Below are positions 1 through 9,516 of a DNA stretch of 64,000 nucleotides, piece by piece. Within the stretch, counting starts at the first letter, position 1, and every line of letters starts with the position of its first letter. The stretch covers positions 3,958,501-4,022,500 of the forward strand of contig NZ_CP155618.1 of NCBI RefSeq assembly GCF_031128465.2. The letters run 5' to 3'. The stretch is from Mariniflexile litorale (GTDB lineage: Bacteria; Bacteroidota; Bacteroidia; Flavobacteriales; Flavobacteriaceae). The notes below the pieces were generated by a model. That model saw only the letters and a list, made by a program, of their open reading frames with translations, was not told the origin of the DNA and searched no databases. A program made the translations under genes and the position numbers.

Positions 1-731
1 TTAAACGCGGCATTGCTTACGTGAATGTACCTACTACCCTATTATCTATGGTAGATGCCTCGGTTGGTGGTAAAACAGGTGTCGATTTGGGCCATTTAAA
101 AAATCAAATAGGTGTGATAAGCAACCCCGATTTAGTTCTTATAGATACTCATTTTTTAAGCACATTACCACAAAACCAAATGCGTTCTGGCTTAGCCGAA
201 ATGCTAAAGCATGGATTAATTAGTGATGAAAATTATTGGAATAAATTTCAAGATTTGTCAAAACTTTCTTTAGATGATTTAGACGATTTAATTTATGAAT
301 CGGTAATGATTAAAAAGAATGTAGTTGAAATCGATCCCTTAGAAAACAACCTTCGTAAAACCTTAAATTTTGGCCACACCCTCGGTCATGCTATAGAATC
401 ACATTTTTTAAGCAACCCTAATAAAACAACGTTACTCCATGGTGAAGCCATTATTATTGGTATGATTTTAGCTGCTTATATTTCTACGGAATTAGCTGGG
501 TTTCCAAAACAAGTGGCCCATCATATTAAAACCCTGTTTGTGGATTATTACGGTAAAATAAATATTGAGCCATCTGAATATCCAACCATTATTGAATTAC
601 TTAAATATGATAAAAAAAACAATCATGGTAATATCAACTTTGTGCTACTAGAAACTATTGGAAAACCAAGAATAGATTGTTTGGTTGATGATAAAATCAT
701 TATAGATGCCTTCGAATTTTATGCCTCATAA
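1..731 (+). CDS. aroB: 3-dehydroquinate synthase, 3' part
   Basis: Second step of the shikimate pathway: DAHP to 3-dehydroquinate, NAD- and metal-dependent, cytosolic. The frame is already open at the window edge (codons from base 3 read KRGIAYVNVP), so the true start lies upstream and about the first third is missing. Visible family motifs are PTTLLSMVDASVGGKTGVD (NAD/substrate loop), GLAEMLKHG, and the metal-binding LNFGHTLGHAIE and LLHGEA segments. The GTG at 21 is internal, not a start. The gene is a housekeeping flank of the polysaccharide locus, 47 bp upstream of the CpsB-like gene. Family assignment is firm. Confidence 0.95.
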   Translation, partial: KRGIAYVNVPTTLLSMVDASVGGKTGVDLGHLKNQIGVISNPDLVLIDTHFLSTLPQNQMRSGLAEMLKHGLISDENYWNKFQDLSKLSLDDLDDLIYESVMIKKNVVEIDPLENNLRKTLNFGHTLGHAIESHFLSNPNKTTLLHGEAIIIGMILAAYISTELAGFPKQVAHHIKTLFVDYYGKINIEPSEYPTIIELLKYDKKNNHGNINFVLLETIGKPRIDCLVDDKIIIDAFEFYAS

Positions 732-778
732 GCATAAACTCATTTTAACACTAACTTTTTAATTGGTTCAATTTTGTA

Positions 779-1525
779 ATGCTACATTTTTTTTCTAAAA
801 AATACTTTTTACAGGATTTACTTGAAGGCTTTGTAGATATTCATAATCACATACTTCCAGGGATAGACGACGGTGCAAAAAGCGTTGAAGAATCTATTGA
901 TTTAATTAAAAGACTTAAAGAATTAGGGGTTAGGCAATTTATCCCTACCCCACATATTATGCAGGATTTTTATCCGAATACCGACGAAACTATTGGGAAT
1001 GCCTATGAATTATTATTAGAAAGTTTAAATACAAACGTATTAAGTACTATTTCAATAAATCCAGCTGCTGAATACATGCTGGACACCACATTTGAAAAAT
1101 TATTGGAAGAAGGGAATCTTTTTACCTTAAAAGGAAGCTATGTACTTATTGAAATGTCTTATTTTCAGCCTCCTATTAATTTAGAATTTCTTATTTTTAA
1201 AATTAAAACCAAAGGTTATTTACCTGTTTTAGCGCATCCAGAACGTTATACATTTTACCACAACAACCTTCAATATTACGACAAGTTAAAACAATTAGGA
1301 TGCTTTTTTCAGCTTAACTTATTGTCATTAAGTGACTATTATGGTACTAGTGTGGAAAAAATAGCGAACTATTTAATTGAAAGGAATCTTATTGATTTTG
1401 TTGGTACGGATACGCACCATACCACCCACATCGAAACACTCTCAAACTTAGTTTTAAATAAAAAAACTTCAAAGAAAGTAGCGTATTTAATTAATAATAC
1501 AAATACGACATTTTCAGTTATTTAA
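779..1525 (+). CDS. CpsB/CapC (YwqE)-type tyrosine-protein phosphatase, PHP fold
   Basis: Manganese-type PHP phosphatase that in characterised systems dephosphorylates the tyrosine-rich tail of a Wzc/CpsD autokinase and so cycles polysaccharide polymerisation. At 248 aa it has normal length. Metal ligands are visible: DIHNHILPGIDDG (His22, His24, Asp30/31), PTPHI (His59), LAHPERY and GTDTHHT near the C-terminus. It converges on the autokinase gene and the two stop-codon ends overlap by 8 bp, which fits the kinase being its substrate. No signal peptide. Cognate pairing is inferred from position. Confidence 0.9.
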   Translation: MLHFFSKKYFLQDLLEGFVDIHNHILPGIDDGAKSVEESIDLIKRLKELGVRQFIPTPHIMQDFYPNTDETIGNAYELLLESLNTNVLSTISINPAAEYMLDTTFEKLLEEGNLFTLKGSYVLIEMSYFQPPINLEFLIFKIKTKGYLPVLAHPERYTFYHNNLQYYDKLKQLGCFFQLNLLSLSDYYGTSVEKIANYLIERNLIDFVGTDTHHTTHIETLSNLVLNKKTSKKVAYLINNTNTTFSVI

Positions 1526-3899
1526 AAATTTTCTTTAAAAAACTGTTCTTTTCTGGAGCTCCATAATACCCATATTTAGCACCATAGCCAAAGTTTGCTT
1601 GACTCACGTCGTTTACAACCAACATCATACCATTTAATTTTTTGGAAGCATGAAGTTCTTTTGCAAAGTTTAGAACTTGCTTTTCGGTATAACCTGCTCG
1701 AGTTAAATATATAGTATGTCCTGCGTATTGGCTAATTAATAAGGTGTCCGTTACTAACATAGCAGGTGCCGTATCTACAATAACGATGTCGTATTGGTTA
1801 GAGGCATAATCAAATAACTCTTTAATTCTACCACTCATTAATAACTCTGCAGGGTTAGGTGGTACTTTTCCTGAAAGTAAAATATCTATTTTTATATCAT
1901 TAATAGTATAGGTATTAATTGTTTCCCCTACTAAAATAGATTTATCAACTAAATATTCGGTCAATCCAACTCCTGAATTATTAGGCTTAATTTGATTTTT
2001 AATTGCTGAATGTATTTGTGGATTTCTAATATCCGCACCAATTAATAATACACGTTTATTTGTATTCGCTAGGGTAAGTGCCGTATTAATACTGAAAAAA
2101 GATTTGCCTTCCCCATTAATAGTTGAGGTTACAAAAACAACATTTTCGTAATTTTCTACATTTCTACCACGTCTTACATAATCGAAATTAGTTCTTACAA
2201 TTCTAAAAGACTCAGACAAAATAGATCTGTCATTCTTTTCTATTAATAGCTTTTCTGCTTTTCTAGCATTCACTTTAGGAATTTCACCTAAAACAGTAAT
2301 GTTTTTAATTTCTTTCTCTAAATCTTCTTTATTGTGAATTTTGGCGTCTAATAAGTCTCTTAAATAAATTATTCCAAAAGGAATGATTAACCCCAAAAAT
2401 AATGAAGCTAGATACATCATTTTTTTATTGGGAGATATCGGCGATCCAGAGTAATACGCTTCATCCAATATTTTTAAATTAGGTGCTGTGGATGTTAATG
2501 TAATAGCAGCCTCTTCCCTTTTTTGTAATAAATAAAGGTATAAGGATTCTTTAATACCTTGTTTTCGTTCTATACCTCTCAATTTACTTTCTTGTCCAGG
2601 TACAGAAAATATCTTTGAATTAATCTTACTTAATTGATTTTCAAGACTATTAATTTGAATGTTTAAGGTTTTTTTAGAGTTATTGATACTTTGCCCTAAA
2701 CTTTGTTTAATACTGCTTAAGGTTTGATCTAATTCTACAACCACCGTATTTTTCTCTCCGGCACTTTTTAATAAACGTTCTCTACTGGCTAATAGCTCGT
2801 TATATTTTGAAGAAAGCGCGCTTATGGAAGGATCTCCCATGCCTAAATTAGAAGGGATGGGTTTTAAAGATCCAGAAGTCTCTAATGATTCATTCATGTA
2901 ATTCAGTAAACGCAGCTGAGTTTTACTATCCGTAAGTGCTTGTTCATTTAATACACTTGAATTTAAAAACTGACCTGCTTCCGAACTTACATCTGTTAAC
3001 TTATTACCGGTTTTAAACCGCACAATGCTGTCATCTACATTTACCAGATCGGAAGCTATAAGTTGCACACGCGAGTCAATAAAGTCTGCTGTATTTTTAG
3101 AGCGAATATTTTTTAATTGCGTGGTATAAATATCATATTCATAAATTATACCATCAATAATGTCGGTTGCTTTTTGAGGTATGGGGTCTGTAAAATAAAT
3201 ATCTAATATTTTTGAAGAACTAGACGATTGATAAACCTCAATTTTATTTCTTAACTCATTTGCCATAGAACTTACAGGGCTCACTTTAACCCTATAGTTA
3301 TTTCCTATTAAGTTATGAGTGTTTTTATTTTTAGGAGTTACTACGAAACTTCCAAAATAAGTTGAAATATTCTCACCAAATGATTTAATGATAGGTTCAT
3401 CTGTTTCATTAACTCTATATTCAAAACTAGTATCAGTATTAATATCTATAAAAAAATTAAAATCAACAGCATTGAATAAAGAATCAGTAACAATAAAACT
3501 AACATCAATAGGCGCATTTTTATAAAGCTCTAATTCTAAAACAAGACCTTGAGTAAAATATTGCACATTTAAATTAAGAGATTTTACAACACTCTCTACA
3601 ACGCGCTTCGACTTTATAACCAAAATTTCATCCTCCACTTCTGCATTGGTACTATTTACAGGAGATAAATCACTCAAAGCAGCCAAAGGAGATGTCTGGT
3701 CGTTCTCACTAATTAACATGATTTTAGCAGTAGCAGAATACTGAGGTGTTGTATATCTTAAGTAAAAATAAACAGCTACTAAACAAAGAAAACAACTTAA
3801 AACAAACCATTTCCATTGTTTAAAATACAAAGAAAGCATTTTCTTTAAATTAAAAGAATTGGAAGTTTCTATTTTTGAAATATTATTTATATCCATCAT
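1518..3899 (-). CDS. wzc: polysaccharide co-polymerase / tyrosine autokinase (Wzc type)
   Basis: Inner-membrane BY-kinase that controls chain length and export of a Wzy-type polysaccharide. The 793-aa protein has a Wzz-like N-terminus with TM1 at about 32-48, a long periplasmic coiled-coil region (about 260-470), TM2 at about 494-514, then a cytoplasmic kinase. Walker A is STINGEGKSF (Lys599), Walker A' is LLIGADIRNP (Asp623) and Walker B is IVIVDTAPA (about 705). The tail carries a tyrosine cluster (Tyr772, 776, 778, 779), the usual autophosphorylation site. It follows the Wza-like gene by 6 bp in a four-gene minus-strand operon. Confidence 0.95.
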   Translation of the reverse strand: MMDINNISKIETSNSFNLKKMLSLYFKQWKWFVLSCFLCLVAVYFYLRYTTPQYSATAKIMLISENDQTSPLAALSDLSPVNSTNAEVEDEILVIKSKRVVESVVKSLNLNVQYFTQGLVLELELYKNAPIDVSFIVTDSLFNAVDFNFFIDINTDTSFEYRVNETDEPIIKSFGENISTYFGSFVVTPKNKNTHNLIGNNYRVKVSPVSSMANELRNKIEVYQSSSSSKILDIYFTDPIPQKATDIIDGIIYEYDIYTTQLKNIRSKNTADFIDSRVQLIASDLVNVDDSIVRFKTGNKLTDVSSEAGQFLNSSVLNEQALTDSKTQLRLLNYMNESLETSGSLKPIPSNLGMGDPSISALSSKYNELLASRERLLKSAGEKNTVVVELDQTLSSIKQSLGQSINNSKKTLNIQINSLENQLSKINSKIFSVPGQESKLRGIERKQGIKESLYLYLLQKREEAAITLTSTAPNLKILDEAYYSGSPISPNKKMMYLASLFLGLIIPFGIIYLRDLLDAKIHNKEDLEKEIKNITVLGEIPKVNARKAEKLLIEKNDRSILSESFRIVRTNFDYVRRGRNVENYENVVFVTSTINGEGKSFFSINTALTLANTNKRVLLIGADIRNPQIHSAIKNQIKPNNSGVGLTEYLVDKSILVGETINTYTINDIKIDILLSGKVPPNPAELLMSGRIKELFDYASNQYDIVIVDTAPAMLVTDTLLISQYAGHTIYLTRAGYTEKQVLNFAKELHASKKLNGMMLVVNDVSQANFGYGAKYGYYGAPEKNSFLKKIFK

Positions 3900-3905
3900 G
3901 AGTAA

Positions 3906-4679
3906 CTAATTTCTTGTAACAAAAATAAGAGTGGTTGTTAAAATAAAAGAGGTAATACTAATAATGGTGCCAACTCTAGAATCTCCAGAAGCATTACTTA
4001 TAGATGAATTATTAGGTTCAACGTACACATAATCATTCTGTGTTAAATAATACACAGGGGAGTTAAAAACTTCTTTGTTGGTTAAATCGACACGTGTATA
4101 GGTTTTGGTGCCATTAAAGTCTCTAACAACTAATATATTATCTCTTCGTCCTTTAATTGTTAAATCACCAGCCATCCCTAGGGCCTCAAGTATGGAAACA
4201 CGTTCACCAGATACTGGATAAACCCCTGGGCTTCTCACTTCTCCAGCCACTGTAATTCTAAAATTTAATACTCTAATAATAACTACGGGATCTTTAAGCA
4301 GTTGACCTTCAGAAAATTTCTTTTTAAAAAGTTCTTTCGCCTCCTCGGTAGTGAGCCCAACCAATTTAACCTTGCCTAAAATAGGATAATCGATGTTACC
4401 ATCCACATCTATTAAATAATCTATCAATTGACCACTCGAGCCCGTTTCAATCATTAAATTATAGGGCTTGGTAACCGTGGGATCCATTGTAGAAACGTAA
4501 ACACTAACAATATCGCCTACTTTTAATTTGGCTTTAAAGGTTTCGGTGTCTACGATAGTTTCAAAATCTTTTGCGTTTTGAAAATAAACAATGTCTCGTT
4601 TTGTTGAACATGATGTTAATACTAAAACAGCAGTATACAACAAAATAAACATTTTTTTTCTTAAAATGGAAAGTATCAT
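3906..4679 (-). CDS. wza: Wza-type polysaccharide export lipoprotein
   Basis: Outer-membrane secretin-like export protein of the BexD/CtrA/VexA family. The N-terminus has RKK, a hydrophobic stretch and the lipobox LVLTSC (Cys24), so it is a lipoprotein. A PES domain (AKLKVGDIVSVYVST, about 50-140) is followed by a SLBB domain (ITVAGEVRSPGVYPVSGE, about 142-200). The last 20 residues are hydrophobic (TIISITSFILTTTLIFV), like the C-terminal helix of Wza that lines the outer-membrane pore. At 257 aa it is shorter than E. coli Wza (about 380), as is common in Bacteroidota. A start at the internal Met10 (base 4652) is possible but would lose the basic n-region. Confidence 0.9.
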   Translation of the reverse strand: MILSILRKKMFILLYTAVLVLTSCSTKRDIVYFQNAKDFETIVDTETFKAKLKVGDIVSVYVSTMDPTVTKPYNLMIETGSSGQLIDYLIDVDGNIDYPILGKVKLVGLTTEEAKELFKKKFSEGQLLKDPVVIIRVLNFRITVAGEVRSPGVYPVSGERVSILEALGMAGDLTIKGRRDNILVVRDFNGTKTYTRVDLTNKEVFNSPVYYLTQNDYVYVEPNNSSISNASGDSRVGTIISITSFILTTTLIFVTRN

Positions 4680-4720
4680 TTGTAAAATTATTTGGGGGAA
4701 AATACTAAATTTTTGCTCGA

Positions 4721-6661
4721 TTATATGTTGCCGTATGTTTTGTCCGTTTTATCATGCAAAATGTTTTTCACTTTTTTATAGATTTGAACTTTTTTATCAA
4801 AGCGTTCGTAATCAGAATTATTAGATTTATATTCAGGTATCAATCGTTTCATTTTCAAAACGATATTATTGTTTTGGAAACGGTTGGTGATACATAATTC
4901 TTCTATCTCCGATTTTACAGAAGCATAGTCCAGTTCTCTTGTTTTACTTATCATTATTTTTTTATGGTAAGTAGACAAGGTATTCTCTCCATTTGCTAAT
5001 AGTTCTTCATAAAGTTTTTCACCAGGGCGTAAACCTGTTATTTTAATATCAATATCTTCCGGAAAGTTAAGTCCAGAAAGTTTGATCATGTTTTTAGCTA
5101 AATCGTAAATTTTAACCGACTCGCCCATGTCAAAAATAAATATTTCACCACCTTTCCCCATAGTTCCCGCCTCTAAAACCAGTTGTGCAGCTTCTGGAAT
5201 GGTCATAAAGTACCTCGTAATATCTTGATGTGTTAAGGTTAATGGCCCTCCATTTTCAATTTGTTTCTTAAACAAAGGGATAACAGAACCGTTTGAACCC
5301 AATACATTACCAAAACGCGTGGTAATAAACTTGGTTTTACTTTCTTTTTGTAAACAGCTAATATACATTTCGGCCATACGTTTGGTGGCCCCCATTACAC
5401 TCGTTGGGTTTACTGCTTTATCAGTAGAAATAAAAACAAATTTCTTAACGTTATAACGGGATGATGTATCCGCTAAAAGCTTTGTACCATTCACATTAAT
5501 TTTAATAGCTTCATAAGGTGATTTTTCCATTAAAGGCACATGCTTATAGGCTGCTGCATGAAACACCATGGTAGGTTTGTATTCTTGAAAAATACTATCC
5601 ATTCTTAAACCATCTCTAATATCGGCCACAATAGCCGTAAAATGGCGCTTCCCATCACGTATTAAATCTTGTTGTACATCATATAATCCAGACTCCGCTT
5701 GATCAACTAATATTAATTCTTTAACATCAAAATTAGCCAATTGTTTAACTAACTCACTACCTATAGAACCTGCAGCACCAGTAATTAACACCGTTTCTCC
5801 TTTAAATTCATTTAAAAGGTTTGGGTTATCTATTTGAATGGGTGCGCGACCTAAAAGATCCTCAATTTGTACTTGCTTGATTTGGCGAACATTTAACTCC
5901 CCATTAATCCAACTTTCAATAGGTGGCACTTTAGTAATCTTAACCGTTAAACTTACTAAACTAAGTAAACTGTCTTTAGTAATGTTTTCAGATGTTATTA
6001 TTATCTCATCTATATTATTAGAATCTATATAAGCTTGATCAATTTTATTTTTGTTAAGAATGGAAATACCATTAATAGATTTCCCGTTTTTTCTAGAATT
6101 ATCATCAATAAACCCAACAACATGAAACTTTTCTTTAACGTTGCTAATTAAAGCATTATAAGTAACAATCCCAGAATCTCCAGCGCCATAAATAAGCACT
6201 TTTTTGGATGCGATGTATCTGCATTTCAAATGATTATAACCCATTTTAAAAACCAGTCTGCTAGAAATCAATAACACAAAACTTAACAAAGCATGCATGG
6301 TTAATATGGATAATGGTATGGTAAACCCTTCCATAAAGTCTAACTCTTTATTTACGAGTACAAATAATACCGTTAAAATAGACATTAAAGCAACCGCTTT
6401 AAATAAATTAACCACGTCGGTAAACCCAGTATGTCTTATAACACTTTTAAAAGATCCAAAAACGAAAAAGCTAATAGAAGCAACAATCAGGATAAAAGGT
6501 ATTTGAAATAAGAACTGGTTAAAATCAAAATTTAAAGTAAAATTAAACCTTATAAAGTAAGAAGCACAAAAGGTTATCAGTACGATTGCTAAATCAATTG
6601 CAAAAACCAACCATTTTGAGGCGTATTTTTGTGAGAGATAGATGAAGTAATTGTTTATCAT
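4721..6661 (-). CDS. membrane UDP-GlcNAc 4,6-dehydratase (PglF/WbpM/FlaA1-like)
   Basis: Extended SDR enzyme predicted to convert UDP-GlcNAc to the UDP-4-keto-6-deoxy sugar, precursor of Qui2NAc4N-type residues. The 646-aa protein has four predicted TM helices in the first 140 residues, a CoA-binding-like Rossmann segment (YGAGDSGIVTYNAL, about 157) and a catalytic SDR domain starting at VLITGAAGSIGSEL (about 290). The active site reads STDKAVNPTSVMGATKRMAE: a Met replaces the usual Tyr of SxYxxxK, typical of large WbpM-like dehydratases. It overlaps the aminotransferase gene by 4 bp, so the two should act in sequence. An exact epimer product cannot be read from sequence. Confidence 0.9.
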   Translation of the reverse strand: MINNYFIYLSQKYASKWLVFAIDLAIVLITFCASYFIRFNFTLNFDFNQFLFQIPFILIVASISFFVFGSFKSVIRHTGFTDVVNLFKAVALMSILTVLFVLVNKELDFMEGFTIPLSILTMHALLSFVLLISSRLVFKMGYNHLKCRYIASKKVLIYGAGDSGIVTYNALISNVKEKFHVVGFIDDNSRKNGKSINGISILNKNKIDQAYIDSNNIDEIIITSENITKDSLLSLVSLTVKITKVPPIESWINGELNVRQIKQVQIEDLLGRAPIQIDNPNLLNEFKGETVLITGAAGSIGSELVKQLANFDVKELILVDQAESGLYDVQQDLIRDGKRHFTAIVADIRDGLRMDSIFQEYKPTMVFHAAAYKHVPLMEKSPYEAIKINVNGTKLLADTSSRYNVKKFVFISTDKAVNPTSVMGATKRMAEMYISCLQKESKTKFITTRFGNVLGSNGSVIPLFKKQIENGGPLTLTHQDITRYFMTIPEAAQLVLEAGTMGKGGEIFIFDMGESVKIYDLAKNMIKLSGLNFPEDIDIKITGLRPGEKLYEELLANGENTLSTYHKKIMISKTRELDYASVKSEIEELCITNRFQNNNIVLKMKRLIPEYKSNNSDYERFDKKVQIYKKVKNILHDKTDKTYGNI

Positions 6662-7788
6662 AGGTTTGGGGTTTTTAATATAATGTCTAGTATTCTATTC
6701 AAATCGTCTTGACTTAAATTAGATCCGCTTGGTAAACACAGTCCTTTGTTAAAAAGTGTTTCCGAGGTTCCATCTGTAAAGTGCAAACAGTCTTTAAAAA
6801 CAGGTTGCATATGCATAGGTTTCCATAAAGGTCTTGACTCAATATCTTCTTTTAAAAGATTCAGTCTTATTGCTTCTCGTAATTCAAATGAATTGGTTGT
6901 AATACAAGTAAGCCATCTATTAGAATAAAAACCTTCTGGTTCTTCTAAAAATGAAATAGAAGAATGGTTCGATAAATGCGTTTTGTAAAAATTATAATTA
7001 GCTCTTCTAGCATCTACGTGCTTATCCAACACTTCCATTTGCCCACGACCTATCCCAGCCAACACATTGCTCATTCTATAATTAAATCCAACAGATGAAT
7101 GTTCGTAATGAGGAGCGTTGTCTCTGGCTTGCGTCGCTAAAAAAACAGCTTGGTTCTTTAACTCTAAATGGTGAGTTACAAGAGCACCACCACCCGATGT
7201 GGTAATTATTTTATTACCATTAAAAGACAATATACCAATATCCGAAAGTGTTCCACAAGCGGTATTGTAATAGCTACTTCCTAAAGCTTCAGCACTATCT
7301 TCTACTACTGGAATATCGTATTTTTTTGCAATAGCATTAATCTGCTTTGCTTTATAGGGCATACCGTATAAATGAACCGCTATAATAGCTTTTGGTTTTT
7401 TATTCTTTTCAATACGATCTATAATAGCAATTTCAAGTAATTCAGGAGACATGTTCCATGTGTCCGACTCACTATCAATAAAAACAGGTGTGGCGCCTTG
7501 GTAAATAATAGGATTTGCAGAGGCTGAAAAAGTAAAACTTTGGCATAATACTTCATCCCCTTTTGAAACACCCAATAATTGAAGTGCTAAATGTATTGCT
7601 GCCGTTCCCGAACTTAATACAGCTACATGAGAATCATTTCCTAAATAATTTTGGATATCCGCTTCAAAACCATCTACATTGGGGCCTAATGGAGCTATCC
7701 AATTGGTATCGAAGGCTTCATTCACAAATTTTTGTTCAGAGCCACCCATATGAGGTGAGGATAAGTATATTTTGGTTTTGGTCAACAT
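6658..7788 (-). CDS. PLP-dependent sugar aminotransferase (DegT family, PglE-like)
   Basis: Predicted to aminate C4 of the UDP-4-keto-6-deoxy-GlcNAc made by the overlapping dehydratase, giving UDP-Qui2NAc4N or an epimer. The 376-aa protein opens with the PglE/PseC-like IYLSSPHMGGSEQKFV. It then has the cofactor-binding SSGTAAIHLAL, the EDSAEALGS motif and the PLP lysine in SFNGNKIITTSGGGA. It is the first gene of the minus-strand export operon, with a 4-bp overlap into the dehydratase. The upstream region carries a near-consensus AATTTTTG at about 7831-7838 (minus). A C3 aminotransferase role is less likely because the partner is a UDP-GlcNAc dehydratase. Confidence 0.88.
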   Translation of the reverse strand: MLTKTKIYLSSPHMGGSEQKFVNEAFDTNWIAPLGPNVDGFEADIQNYLGNDSHVAVLSSGTAAIHLALQLLGVSKGDEVLCQSFTFSASANPIIYQGATPVFIDSESDTWNMSPELLEIAIIDRIEKNKKPKAIIAVHLYGMPYKAKQINAIAKKYDIPVVEDSAEALGSSYYNTACGTLSDIGILSFNGNKIITTSGGGALVTHHLELKNQAVFLATQARDNAPHYEHSSVGFNYRMSNVLAGIGRGQMEVLDKHVDARRANYNFYKTHLSNHSSISFLEEPEGFYSNRWLTCITTNSFELREAIRLNLLKEDIESRPLWKPMHMQPVFKDCLHFTDGTSETLFNKGLCLPSGSNLSQDDLNRILDIILKTPNL

Positions 7789-8296
7789 TTTAAATTTAAT
7801 TCAATAAAATTATAATCGTATTAAGAAGTCAAAAATTAGCGTATAAAGTTTGCTTTAGTGTAAACTAAAGTTGTTATAAAATCTATCTGCTTTTTTTGAT
7901 TAGTACTTCTTTGATACATAAAACAAAATTTTAAAATTATTAGCTTAATTATAACTGTTACTAAATGTTTTTAATTTTCTATCCAAATAGATAGATTAAA
8001 ATTGAGAGTTTAAAAATATATTTAGTTTCATTTTTACAATTAAATTAATGATGCTATTAATCAATTCAATTTTGTAATTTATGGTGTAAATCTAGTAATT
8101 GTTTTTAATCAAAAAGCTAAGAATTAAGTTAATTCGCTAAAAGAGTAATTAAAATCGGTTAACTACATTTTAATATTTCATTCACAGTAAAACTTGGCAT
8201 ATAATCGATATGTAATTATGTAATCCTAACTAAAACAGGCCATAAAATAATCACATTTCACCATCCACAACCCCATATAACTCATAACTATCATAA

Positions 8297-8322
8297 GTCA
8301 TTCTGAGCCTATCGAAGATCTC
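8297..8322. repeat. intergenic REP-like fragment (GTCATTCTGAG...TCGAAGATCTC)
   Basis: The segment GTCATTCTGAGCCTATCGAA followed by GATCTC resembles the recurrent GTCATTCTGAGCG..TCGAAGAATCTC element I remember from intergenic regions of many Bacteroidota. Only one copy is visible in the window, so its repeat nature is from memory and not shown here. Confidence 0.4.
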
Positions 8323-8383
8323 ATTAAGCACTCCCTCCTATTAACCTCCAACTTCTAATTTTTTACTTTTAATATTTAATATT

Positions 8384-8404
8384 CAACTTTCAACTTTCAA
8401 CTTT
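8384..8404. repeat. three tandem CAACTTT heptamers
   Basis: Three exact copies of CAACTTT (8384-8390, 8391-8397, 8398-8404), continuing into a run of A. Non-coding and upstream of the epimerase promoter. It may be a simple slippage product. Confidence 0.75.
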
Positions 8405-8458
8405 CAAAAAAACCGACTTTCATCGGAAAAATCAATACATATGTATAATAGTTAAGGC

Positions 8459-8485
8459 TTGTTAATATATTTTTTACAATATTTG
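8459..8485 (+). promoter_or_regulatory. candidate promoter for the sugar-nucleotide gene block
   Basis: TTG (8459-8461), 16 bp, then AATATTTG (8478-8485), one mismatch from the Bacteroidota -7 consensus TAnnTTTG. It is about 30 bp upstream of the epimerase ATG at 8515, a sensible leader length. Confidence 0.5.
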
Positions 8486-8514
8486 CGCTGCTGTTAATCA
8501 TACCAAATCTAAAA

Positions 8515-9516
8515 ATGACTGAGCAACAACTAAAAACATTAAGTAATAAGAAGATTCTTATTACCGGAGGTGCTGGTTTTATAGGCTCAAACCTATGTGA
8601 AACCTTGCTTAACCATCATATAGAAGTAGTTTGTTTAGATAATTTTTCTACAGGAAAAACACAAAATATTCAACCTTTCTTAAAAAACAACCTGTTTACA
8701 CTTATTAAAGGTGATATTAGAAACCTAGAGGATTGTAAAACAGCTTGTATACATGTGGATTATGTATTACATGAAGCAGCGTTGGGTTCTGTACCACGTT
8801 CTATAAACGACCCCATCACCACTAACGAGGTGAATGTTTCTGGGTTTTTAAACATGCTCGTGGCCGCTAGAGATGCTGGAGTAAGCCGTTTTGTTTACGC
8901 AGCAAGCTCCTCCACCTACGGAGATCACGAAGGCTTACCTAAAGTGGAGGAAACCATTGGTAAACCCTTATCTCCTTATGCCATCACGAAATATGTTAAT
9001 GAATTATATGCGGATATTTTCCATACCACTTACCATTTTGATACCATTGGTTTACGGTATTTTAATGTGTTTGGTAAACGCCAAGACCCCAACGGGGCTT
9101 ACGCTGCAGTAATTCCTAAATTCGTACAACAATTTATAAACCACGAGTCGCCATTAATTAATGGAGATGGGAGTTATTCTAGAGACTTTACTTATATAGA
9201 TAATGTGGTGCAAATGAATATAAATGCATTAACTACCACCAATACAGAAGCCTTAAATACCGTTTACAACGTGGCGTGTGGAGAAAGAACAAGCTTACTA
9301 GAATTGGCTAATTTGTTAAAAACTTATTTATCAGAATTTGACGAGACTATTAAAAATATAAACATAGAATACGGTGCCAACCGGTTGGGAGACATCCCCC
9401 ACTCTTTAGCATCTATTAACAAAGCTAAAAACTTATTAAATTACCATCCCAAATACAATATAAAAACAGGACTTAAAGAAGCTGTGAAATGGTATTGGAA
9501 AAACAATAAAATATAA
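8515..9516 (+). CDS. wbpP: UDP-GlcNAc 4-epimerase (WbpP/TviC type)
   Basis: Cytosolic extended SDR predicted to interconvert UDP-GlcNAc and UDP-GalNAc. The 333-aa protein has the NAD-binding [14 protein letters not shown] at about 15, the WbpP-like [16 protein letters not shown], and the catalytic [12 protein letters not shown] with YAITKYVNE (Tyr-x3-Lys). This series is characteristic of the WbpP/TviC branch rather than GalE. It is followed at once by two nucleotide-sugar dehydrogenases. With the TviB-like one it would form the UDP-GalNAcA pathway of Vi-type polysaccharides. The stop overlaps the next start in TAATG. Confidence 0.85.
   Translation: MTEQQLKTLSNKKILITGGAGFIGSNLCETLLNHHIEVVCLDNFSTGKTQNIQPFLKNNLFTLIKGDIRNLEDCKTACIHVDYVLHEAALGSVPRSINDPITTNEVNVSGFLNMLVAARDAGVSRFVYAASSSTYGDHEGLPKVEETIGKPLSPYAITKYVNELYADIFHTTYHFDTIGLRYFNVFGKRQDPNGAYAAVIPKFVQQFINHESPLINGDGSYSRDFTYIDNVVQMNINALTTTNTEALNTVYNVACGERTSLLELANLLKTYLSEFDETIKNINIEYGANRLGDIPHSLASINKAKNLLNYHPKYNIKTGLKEAVKWYWKNNKI

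Larger units (their letters stand above)
7789..8514. other. 726-bp AT-rich divergent intergenic region
   Basis: Non-coding gap between the minus-strand export operon and the plus-strand sugar genes. I see no credible ORF. It holds a candidate plus-strand promoter next to the epimerase gene, a short intergenic-repeat-like fragment, a CAACTTT heptamer array and generally very AT-rich DNA. It should contain divergent promoters for both halves of the locus. Confidence 0.7.

Noticed and set aside
4591-4824. 77-codon plus-strand frame over the wza/dehydratase junction
   Set aside because: Antisense to two convincing genes, Cys/Phe-rich composition and no family likeness.
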